Shown in pieces: positions 55,211 to 64,000 of a stretch of DNA of 64,000 nt (positions within the stretch are counted from its first letter, which is position 1; every line of letters starts with the position of its first letter). The stretch comes from Paraphaeosphaeria minitans. Taxonomy: Eukaryota; Ascomycota; Dothideomycetes; Pleosporales; Didymosphaeriaceae. Both the position numbers and the translations under genes were made by a program. Below the pieces are notes generated by a model. That model did not search any database, was not told the DNA's origin, and was given only the letters and a program-made list of their open reading frames with translations. The DNA lies in the NCBI GenBank assembly GCA_015832175.1, contig WJXW01000002.1:3906001-3970000 (forward strand), given 5' to 3'.

Positions 55211-55824
55211 CCTGAAAGTGAGAGAAAGATGGTTCAGTATAGGCGATCTCTAAATTGACGAGCATGTTAGGCATTTTATGCTTGATCGGATCGTGGATCA
55301 TGAACTACTCGAATCGCGCAAGATAGGATGCTGCAGTGTTGTTGGCCGGCCCGTTTGGTACCTACCTAAACCTCCGGTTCCGGTTCCGGGTCAAAGCTGA
55401 GTTTAGCTGTCATGGACACGGGATATAACCGATGAAGCAAAGATCAATGTGGAGATTAAAATCTTCGCCTTGATTCATTGACAGCTGAATGGACGTTATT
55501 GCCATGTTACCTGCTTGTACCGGTGTTTGTGTTGTGCATCGTAGAAGTCTATCTGCACCGGCCCGATTCTACCTAGCCTCGCGTAGGTACCTACCTAGGT
55601 AGTGCATGTCCTATCTCTGGCACTCAATGCTTACTTCTCCAACAACATCTCAATTCTTTCAAAAGAAAACTCGAGATTTGAGCCGTTCTCTTTCCAGCCT
55701 AGTGGTTGGTGTGCTGTACGAATCGCAACTTCCGCGTCGACTCTGCCGTCCCTACTTTGTCGCACTTATCCAAAGGAGAAAGAAAAAGTAACTATCAGCC
55801 AGTGTATGCTGCTGGGCCAATAAG
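55211..55824. other. Divergent promoter, amidase / Zn2Cys6 factor
   Basis: A shared 0.6-kb promoter with the CCGGTT direct repeat listed separately and TACCTAGGTA motifs at about 55587-55600. No gene. Confidence 0.6.
55374..55390. promoter_or_regulatory. CCGGTT direct repeat, possible Zn2Cys6 target
   Basis: CCGGTTCCGGTTCCGGG, three CCGG cores at 6-bp phasing. CGG/CCG triplets are the usual half-sites of Zn2Cys6 dimers, and the gene on the right encodes one. Autoregulation and amidase control are inferred only. Confidence 0.35.
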
Positions 55825-57246
55825 ATGGCGACCTCTAAGAGTCGGGCACATGGCATCAGGACCGCGTGCGACAGATGCTATCAGCTCAAAGAGCGCTGTG
55901 AGCGCGTGTCAGCCATCAATCCCTGTGAAAGATGCCAGCGGCTGAAACAGGTGTGTCTGACCGTTCGTCCAGTGCGACCTGCTGGCCGGCGAGCCAAAAA
56001 CCGAGGACTGTCGTCCCAAAATATACCTACTCTGTCCAATCACCGTGTGCTGTCTGCGGACTCTGCTGGGTCCTGGGTCCCGACCGTTTTTGATCTGAAT
56101 CTGGACGAGAAGGAGCTGATGCTGTCTCTTCTCGGAGATTCTCAGACCCTCCATTATCCTGTCGTCAGTCCACGCTTTCAACACGCAGAGCAGAGGTCGC
56201 TTACCGGCCCGTTGCCAACTGCTTGGCCCGTTTTGAAGGATGCTTACCTTGCCTACGCGGGAGTTCTGAAATCAATACAATCCGGTGGTGTATCGGAAAC
56301 AGACGATGCTCCAAAAGTCCGCTACGCGACATCCGCAATGGCGGCGTTACGGAGCCTGTCCATCAACAAGGCTGAAGATGCAGAGCTTTGTCTAACATTG
56401 GGGTTTGCTTTGGCCTTGTCCGTGTACGGATCGATTGGTGCGGGCGTAGCTAAGATCTGCCACTATTGCCTCAGTGTCACGAGGCCTTTCATCGAAGCCG
56501 CCACCGTGGGCCTGGAAATGGAGCCCCGGATAAGCGTCCTGGTGTTGCTAGAGACCATGGAGTGCATCGTCTACCGACGAACGCCGACTCTAAGAATACA
56601 GCCACGAGCCCCAGGGATCGTTGATCGACATCTCGGGCTGTGTCAGTCGTTACTCCCATACTACTATGATCTCTGCTCCATCAGCCAGTCGCTTGCCAGC
56701 CACACCAGCACAACACACACAGAACTTCTGCATCAGCAACTCGAAGAGATCCGGGTTCACATGGAGAAATGGCAACCTTCTCATCCGGAAGGATTCCTTC
56801 GCGAGTTCAGTCCAAGCGAAGTTGTGCAACTGCTCGCACAAGCCAGGGTGTACCGATTGGCGGCGCTGCTCATGATCCACCGCCTGCGATACCCGTTTGG
56901 ACGCAAAGACGGGCAAGCCGACATCTGGTCACGCGAAGTGATGATGGAACTTGAGCTGGCCCGGCGCATTTCAGACCATCCGGTTCGCTTTGTCGCTCTC
57001 CCGTTCATCATCGCGGCGGTCGAGATTCGAGGCACGAGCGAGCGCGAAAAGGCGCTCTTGGATGTGAGCGACTACGTCGACCAACTCACGCCCGTGGTCC
57101 AGAAGGCGACCAAAAGCTTCCTGGGACGGGTTTGGGAGGAGCGGGACGTCCTGATCAGCTGCTCCTGGCTCGATTCAATTCACAAGCCTTGTGTGGTTCT
57201 GGACTCCATTGGGGCCACCCTCCCGCGAGATTTGTTCAACATATAA
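55825..57246 (+). CDS. Zn2Cys6 fungal transcription factor
   Basis: A nuclear binuclear-zinc-cluster regulator of 473 aa, single exon. The cluster is canonical: Cys15, Cys18, Cys25, Cys34, Cys37 and Cys44 (spacing C-x2-C-x6-C-x8-C-x2-C-x6-C), in CDRCYQLKERC and CERCQRLKQVC. A basic linker RPAGRRAKNRG follows. The C-terminal region is helical without a clear fungal_trans signature; it reads like the short regulator class seen next to metabolic genes. The start at 55825 gives MATSKSRAHGIRTACDRC, the normal short arm. Head-to-head arrangement with the amidase suggests that gene as a target (inference). Confidence 0.88.
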   Translation: MATSKSRAHGIRTACDRCYQLKERCERVSAINPCERCQRLKQVCLTVRPVRPAGRRAKNRGLSSQNIPTLSNHRVLSADSAGSWVPTVFDLNLDEKELMLSLLGDSQTLHYPVVSPRFQHAEQRSLTGPLPTAWPVLKDAYLAYAGVLKSIQSGGVSETDDAPKVRYATSAMAALRSLSINKAEDAELCLTLGFALALSVYGSIGAGVAKICHYCLSVTRPFIEAATVGLEMEPRISVLVLLETMECIVYRRTPTLRIQPRAPGIVDRHLGLCQSLLPYYYDLCSISQSLASHTSTTHTELLHQQLEEIRVHMEKWQPSHPEGFLREFSPSEVVQLLAQARVYRLAALLMIHRLRYPFGRKDGQADIWSREVMMELELARRISDHPVRFVALPFIIAAVEIRGTSEREKALLDVSDYVDQLTPVVQKATKSFLGRVWEERDVLISCSWLDSIHKPCVVLDSIGATLPRDLFNI

Positions 57247-60200
57247 GAACTGGCACGGGATGACTATCTAAAGTAAACAATGTGCAGTATTTGCTGATCA
57301 GTCTGGCTCCAGGCTTCCAGCTCCCTCACTATACAGTGGACTCAACCCAACGATCGGAGTCTCACGCTACGGCATTTATCTATAGCAGCATCCCCTGCAA
57401 CGTTTTGCTGGCAGTGCTATAAGGAGTTTCCCTTCAATTACTGCGGCGGTATGAAGAAGTTTACATTGATGGGTAGAAGGCAATTTGGGAAGCGAAATGG
57501 ATAGTCTAGTCACTATACCGTGATCCCGAGATTCGAATGTGGATTGGGAATGGAACGAGTATGATGTATTAGAGATCGACTAAGCAGCGTGTCTCTGAAG
57601 GATTTCAACTCCTTCAGCCATGTGGTAGTAAGATTCTCAAGCAATCCAGCATTTGCATGTGATTACATTTGTAGTAGGAGTTCGCATTATGAACATACCT
57701 TTAATCCATCTAGCCATTCCGCGTCGCTCTACGCGATCCAAACGGCCATCCTTTCGAACAAACTCGACAAACTAGTAACCTTGTCCTGCAGATGACGAAC
57801 TAGCTAGGTAGGTAGACTACCGTACGGTACGGCACGTAGCTACTTAGCTTTAACAACCTACCTAAATCTTTCCCAGCCTGAACACGTGCCCATCGCACAA
57901 CACGACCGGATGTTTCCACCTGCCATCCCCGCGCACGTTTGACGCATGCATGCATCACAAAGGGAAGTAATGTACACGTGCGAATTGCCCTGACTCTTTT
58001 ACCTACCTAACTAGGTAGCGCGCTACTCCTCGCAGGAATCCTCACGTCAGCGGAAATTCCCCCCTCCCCCTGATCCCGACGGGAAGGTAACAAAAAAGAA
58101 AAAAAAAAAAAAAAACCCCTGCCGTTCGCTGCATAACAGTTCGCATGTGATCCGTCTCACTCGCTGTGCGTAGTGTCCGCGCTGGGATGTGCAGGCTTGA
58201 GGAGATGTGCTTATATACGGTACTGTGTTACCTACTACGCACACGTGGGAAGCCGTCCATGCGAGCTTGCGGGACGCGCGCTTACCGGACGTCGTGAGAA
58301 GCCCGGTGGACGGGCCGCGGAAGAGGATGTAGGTGAGATTGGGCTTGTAATCTATAAGTTAGTTGTGGACTCGGTTTTGCAATGTCTGCGGATATTCAGG
58401 GTGCCCTGTTGGAGGGGTGGCTATCTCGAATCCATCAACATCACATCGGCTTCGGGTAGTAGACTACGAGTACAGTAGATACTAGGAATCAGCCAATGAT
58501 CGTGCTCAGTTGCTGGCACTTCAGTCCGTCCCCTTTAGGTGGAAGCAGGAATCATGGGCCTTCATCTATTCGTAAATAATTCTTTCAGTCGCTAAGATGT
58601 TGTAACGTCCTCGTCTCCATTCCTGTTTCCATGCGTGAATATCACAAACCGTTTTAAAACGTGTGACCTTTGTCGCATTTCGCAAAGAGGGTAGTTTCGT
58701 GTGTACCCGCCCATTGGCTGCAACTGCGGGAGGACGCTGTTCAAAGTGTTGACCCACCAGCGATGGATTCTCAAGTCGCTGACACGAACACGATGATGCC
58801 ATTTAGTTCCAAAGCCCCGTGACGTAAAGATGCGAGTATGACGGCAAACTCCCCACGGTATGCCTGTGGTTGTTGTTGGGCGTTGAGTCGAACATTGCCA
58901 ATGAGCTTTTTACGTTGAATGTTCAGCACCTAGTAGACGGTGCAACTGAATCAACAATCCACGACACGTAGAGAAAGAGGGTTGGCTTAGAAGAACTGAA
59001 GACCACGGCTCTTGAAGCTCAAATGCTTCCGCAGAAGTGGTATCCAACCGGCATCAAGTGTTGGGAGAGCGTGCCGACGATGCGAGCGGGAAGATCGTCG
59101 ACGGATACATGTCACCAACGTGAAGGACCCACAAACACGCGAGTGCAACCGATGTTGGGTACCTGAGGGTCCGAAGGTGCGGTTCATGGGGCGAGAAGTT
59201 GTAGGGCTTGTTGGGCAACGGCAGTTGAGCTATCCGGTACGGTAGTGTAGTGGGGTGTTGTATACCTATGATAGTGTTGCCGGTACTTCCCAAGGTTGTC
59301 TTTTACCAACAATAGAGGCGCAAGGGCTTCTGTGAAAGACAAAGTCACGGGTGGTTGAGCCCTTGATCACAAAGTCAGGCATTCGTCATGTTGAGACAAG
59401 GTGGAGCCTCCAAAGCAGCGAAAGGGTCAAATAACGTTGGAAGTTGCACTCCGCTGCCCGAGGATGGTAAGCAGCAATGCTTAGGAGCTGCGTGTTTCCA
59501 GCGGCTATTGGCGGGCATGCTGCTCCGAGCATGGCCAGCGGCAATCAATATCGTACTTGAATTGTTCCACTGATATTTGCATTCGGATCTTTTCCACGGG
59601 AACCGAAGAACCTGGAAAAAATCACCATCCTTTGATCCTTTGGCAACGGTGTTGCCCAGGGTACATGCGACTTTTGGGTGAGGTGGAAGGAACAGGCTCG
59701 GATGTTGACCGAGAGGTCCAGACCTGCCTCAAGCAGCACTAGCGACATGCAAGTATGCGGCCAGAATTCGTTCTCCACGGAGGCGCATTTGCTCAAGTTT
59801 ATTTCGATTGTGAGTCGTTTGTAGCTGAGCATCATGGCGCATGGCGCAGGCCAGCTTCCTGACGTGGACTGACGTGGATCGTAATGTTTCGAGATGCGAA
59901 CAGCACTCGCATTCGGATTTGCTAGTGTACCACCGATGGTGACTTGCCGTACTGGACTCCACAGATGCTGGCCAACCTTGAAGTAAGGATTGGCAATTCC
60001 AAAAGGCTAAAGGATAGTCAGCCGAATCAGCAAGCGGTGGTGCACATGTGGAGAGCAAAGCCAAAGACTGAGTTCGCGCTAAAGAGGATGAGTTTCAATC
60101 GCTCTGTCAGGGCATCCGCCCCCGGTCGAAAACTCGGTGAAAAGCTAAAAATACAAGCTTTGTCGGATCGTGGTCGGATCGTGGTCGGATCATGAGACGG

Positions 60201-63200
60201 TCGCCCGCGGACCTTGCGGGAGCACAGCTGGTTGCCGCGAGCGTTGTTCGCCTGGTCGCTGGATGGTTGTACGCGAGTTGAGCGACTACCTTTGGTATCT
60301 ATGCTACGAGGTCTCGCGCTACACGGCGTTGAAACTTTGTTTCAACGTCGCTACCGTGATGGCTTTACGAAAAGGACCCGGAAAGAGCTCGTCGGAGAAT
60401 GTGCCGCTTCTCAGCAGGTGCATCGCATCTGACTCGCTCGGTCAATTGGTCAAGAAGTGAAGGAGAATTGCGCAACCCTGTCGCACATGGCCGCGAGAGA
60501 AAATTGGCATTGAGGGAAGACCAGCCGAGCTGCTCCACTGGATAGGTAGCGTAGGCGATTGCCTTGGGACGAGCTGCATCAGTCTAGTGGACGAAATGGG
60601 GAGAAGACGAGCTCTCTCGGCGATTCTGCGGGCGTTCAGGGACTGGGCATTTCCTACGCAGGGCAAATGTGACGAAGAACCGATTCATCACGAGGATGAG
60701 TGTGTATGAAGAACGGGAGTGGGGGTTTTTCGCGAAGACGCTATTAGCGTACCATGTTCTCATGTTGGCTGTGCTCTCAGTCTAGGATGCACTTGCCCAA
60801 TTCAATCATGATTTGGAAGGTTGCGGGCAACATGCCCATTCTGTTGCTTCACGCGGTCATACCTACCCACTGTCATCGATGCATGCGCAAACCATTGTGA
60901 ATTATCAACTAGTCCATCCATGGAGACGAGGCGTTTGACTGCGCGGAAGGATTCCGAACGCGTGCAAAGCTTCACAAAGCGCGTGTCCTGTGTAACGTGG
61001 TTGACATTAACCAGATGAGATCATCTGATCTGCACGAACACGAACGTTGAGTCGAAGGAGCCGACGACCGTCAGCAGAGGCGCCCTTGATGCATCCGCCC
61101 ATCTGCAACAGTGAACACACACCCATGTTAACGGGTCACTCCTGAATCCTCACAGTCGCGTGAGTCGTGTCGGCACAACCCGCTCAATTTCAAGCGATCC
61201 CGCCGAGTGTGGAAGCACGCACCCTCGGCTCAAGCTGCACGTAGCGGTGAAGCGTAGTTGAGACGTGGCTCTTCACGTATAATTTCTATCCATGTACTGC
61301 CTCAGGCTTCCATGCGGCTTCTAGTGGAGGAAAATTGGCAATGTCGTTCTTGAGATTGGACCTTCACCTGGAGGTGGTTGGCGGGGAGATGGGATTGGAA
61401 GATACGGCTCGCAGGATCCAAGCCTTGTGTGATTGCCACATGGGCTCAGCACGGCGACTGAAAACCAACTGTCGGAGGCTGGGAATGTTTGCCGGATAGT
61501 AGCGCTTCCGAGCATGTTCGCAAAGTGACGTTGGTGACGAGGCTCACGGGTTGGCATTGGCTGTTCGTACACGGCGTATCGTGCTAGCACGGCATGGAAA
61601 TCCGGAAATCCGGATCTTCTTGGTGTTGAGCATGGACCTGCTGCATGCGTTTGAGTAAGGACGCATTTGCCCATCCCGGTTCCTCAAGTCCCATCCGGGA
61701 CATCTTTGCCACGTGAGGGCGTCGGTCAAATAAATCCCTAATGAGGCCGAAGCCACAGGACCCACCTGGACCTTGGGACCAGGCCCCCCCTGTACGTGCC
61801 ACACACACGACCAGGAATGTCGCTGCACTTGTTCCTGAGAGAGACTTTTGCAGGATGGATGCTGTAATCATGTTAGCCAATATTGTGAGGCGTTGACAAT
61901 GCCTTTGTGAGGCCTGCGTCAGGCCAAGTCTCAAACGTTGGTACATGCCACGAGGTCGTGGGTATTCTGGGTACAAGGGGACGCGCAATCGGCGACACTG
62001 GCGCTTGCAATCACACACTCTGAGCCCGAGTCGCTGCCTCGTCTATAGTGCATCTGGTACGTAGTGAGTAGCATACCCTTTCATTGTCTCTTGCCACTAC
62101 AAGAGTGGCAATGCCTATGTTTGTCGCCGGCAGGTTTGCAACGTTGGACGGTTCAGCTGTTACTGTGCATATACGAGCACTACTTAATGCTCCCGTCCCG
62201 CTCGTCGGCGCAACGCGTCATGAGAATAGCGCAAGTCTTGACGGTCATCCTGGAGTCAGATCAAGTTTGTCTACAGGCTGTCCAATCAGATTAAATTGTC
62301 ATGCTTAGCTTACGCGGGCCTGATTCAAAGTCCAAGTCGTGGAGGTTGGGTTAAGGTTTTGTGAAACAATCCGCCTCTACGCCGGACGGCGTTAGGTCTG
62401 GGTTTCGGCCACCGTGCAGGCAGCGCGAATACACACGACAATCTGTACCCCAGGATCGGGTGCCGATTTGCCATCTGTCACTGGTCGTTGTAAATCTGTC
62501 GTATGAGAATCGGTCGGATGCTTGCCTCCGCGACGCTGCATCCACAGCACACGGGACGACATGATGACGTCTACAGTTGGAAATAGTCAACTGTTGTGCT
62601 GTCGCAACAAGATCCATGTCTCGATGTACATAAAATGGGCAAGCTGCGGTTCGGAAGGCAGCAATCAACGTGGCTGGAAGACGTCCGCCGGAATGGTCGG
62701 ATGTGAGCTGAGGAGACTTCCAACAAATCATACGTTGAGGGGCTTCAGAGGTGGACGGTTCCGTTCACGTCGAAGAGGGTGCATCCGGCATGAGGAGACG
62801 AGGACAAGGCCCCGCTTTTTGCGGCATACAGAAGCGTTTTGCATTGCACCTCCTCGTGTCGTGCCGGGATGGAAAAGCAACTGTAGCACCGCAGCGCGTT
62901 GGCGTGGTACATATCGCTAAAAGAGTCTAGGAGCCTTGTCTGGCTGCCCTTTCCGGTGTCATGTTGGGGTCAACACCAAGAGTACAGCTTCGTGTGGGAC
63001 GCTGAACGGAATGAGCTTGAAGCCCGAATGGTCGAAGCGGAAATTTGCGCAATGCCGGGATGGTCAGCGTAGACGAGAGCATCCCAGTGGGTCCCCGCGC
63101 ATGCAGCGCGACGAGCGCGGCACGGTCAGTCACTTCGTCTGCAATGCCATGTCAGAGAGCGACTCATCGGCGGCTGCGCATGTCAGAGCTAGGCGGTGAG

Positions 63201-64000
63201 GCCTCGAGTATCGCACTCTTCAAAACAGATGCAATGCAACGCACAGCGCCCGAGACGCTCCACGACGGGGCAAGGCGAGTCGAAGGCGATGAGGAACAGG
63301 AGAGGCGATCTGACCGGCTCCACATGCGGATGCTGGCACTCGTCGCTGTTGTCGCCCCGGCCACGCAGGCCGCGTTCGCATTCTGGCAGGCCGCACAGTT
63401 CACTGCCGCTTCCGTCTGTGGGCCGTTTTCCAATATTGGCCCGCAGGTCGTCGGGCTTTGTAGGCGCTCCGGCCAGGGTCTGCTCGCGACGCGCGGCGGG
63501 TTGACAGCGAGGTCGCGGTGGGCGGGATGGTGTGGTGGTCTGGTGGTCTGGTGGTGAGGTGGGAGACAGGAAGGAAAGAGCAGCTGGAGCCGCTGGAGCA
63601 GCATATGCAAACATACACACATAGGTAGCTACACACACGCACACATTAGTCTACGCTGCAGAGGCCCGCGCCAACGGCCACTGCGCTGGGAGATTCTAGC
63701 GGCATGCTAATCTCAGCCTCATCTCACGGTCGCCAGCGCTCTTCGCAGGCCCTGGACGACGCACGGCGCGCGAGGATCAGGCGCGTCGTGGCCTGTCCGG
63801 CACAGCGGCGGGCGGTGAAGGTAAACAAGGCGGAGCTGAGTCAGCAGGCCCTTTTTGAGGCCGTCGGCTTAGCGTTTCCTCGCTCCCCTCGCCACTCCAC
63901 GCTTTCCCAACTCCTGCCTAGGGTGCATCGCGAATCTCAATCTCAACCCCAAGCCCCAGCATTGCCATCTCGCGCTGCGTCGAGCGCGTAGGTACACAGT
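57247..64000. other. Long gene-poor region to the window end
   Basis: 6.7 kb in which I cannot support any gene. It contains ACCTACCT/AGGTAGGT motifs (57799-57868, 58000-58020), an A-rich tract of about 27 nt (58090-58116), a short GGATCGTGGTC tandem near 60160-60190 and an ACAC-rich stretch near 63610-63645. Scattered frames of 60-170 codons are Arg/Ser/Pro-rich on both strands and lack domain text. It may hold decayed repeats, non-coding RNA or fast-evolving genes with introns I could not resolve. The far right may be the promoter of a gene beyond the window. Confidence 0.45.
58090..58116 (+). repeat. A-rich tract
   Basis: A6 and then a long uninterrupted run of A after a single G, in otherwise GC-rich intergenic DNA; possibly the tail of an old retroposed sequence. 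Confidence 0.6.

Noticed and set aside
59012..59245. Cys pairs ACRRCERED...ECNRCW resembling a zinc cluster
   Set aside because: Only four cysteines, wrong spacing for Zn2Cys6, no supporting sequence around it.

Overview
The window is nuclear DNA of a filamentous ascomycete (Pezizomycotina, most likely a dothideomycete; the class is inferred from gene content and style, not from a search). Genes lie on both strands, carry short introns of about 45-110 nt with GTRNGT donors and CTRAY branch points a few bases before YAG, and sit about 0.5-1 kb apart. There are no operons, ribosome binding sites or prokaryotic features. I rebuilt the exons by reading across splice sites until family-conserved text became continuous. 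In every multi-exon model given as complete, the exon lengths sum to a whole number of codons.

Layout, left to right. 0-5 kb: 3' end of RPT5 (26S proteasome ATPase), the fused betaine-lipid synthase BTA1, and an intron-containing tRNA-Arg(CCG). 6-16.6 kb: a SAM methyltransferase with an 11-nt micro-exon, a RING/LON protein, a 640-bp compound minisatellite, and RICTOR/Ste20 (TORC2). 17-26 kb: peroxisomal uricase with a UaY-like promoter site, the tiny Tom6 subunit, a BTB-like fragment, a ketoreductase-type SDR, and BRF1 (TFIIIB). 26-36 kb: an acidic nuclear protein, NoxR (NADPH oxidase regulator), the SOD1 copper chaperone CCS1, mitochondrial uL13m, a BYS1-type secreted protein, and cytochrome c heme lyase. 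36-39 kb: AT-richer, gene-poor DNA with a split tRNA-like structure. 38.7-52.5 kb: YIP1, an F-box/zinc protein, a UFD1-zinc finger-AZUL-UBA protein, ARP8 (INO80), ERG25 (sterol C4 oxidase) with a start codon apparently split by an intron, and PAF1. 53-57 kb: an amidase, with one probable broken splice acceptor, divergent from a Zn2Cys6 regulator. 57.2-64 kb: no gene I can support.

Most genes are independent housekeeping loci rather than a cluster. Two functional groupings are visible. NoxR (superoxide production) and CCS1 (activation of superoxide dismutase) are neighbours, followed by mitochondrial functions. The amidase and Zn2Cys6 factor form a divergent pair with a CCGGTT direct repeat between them, which resembles a catabolic gene and its regulator. 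The strongest unusual signals are the ERG25 split start codon, the amidase AG-to-GG acceptor, the interrupted tRNA-like element, the compound minisatellite and the UFD1-AZUL-UBA architecture. I did not see a new defence, mobile or biosynthetic system.
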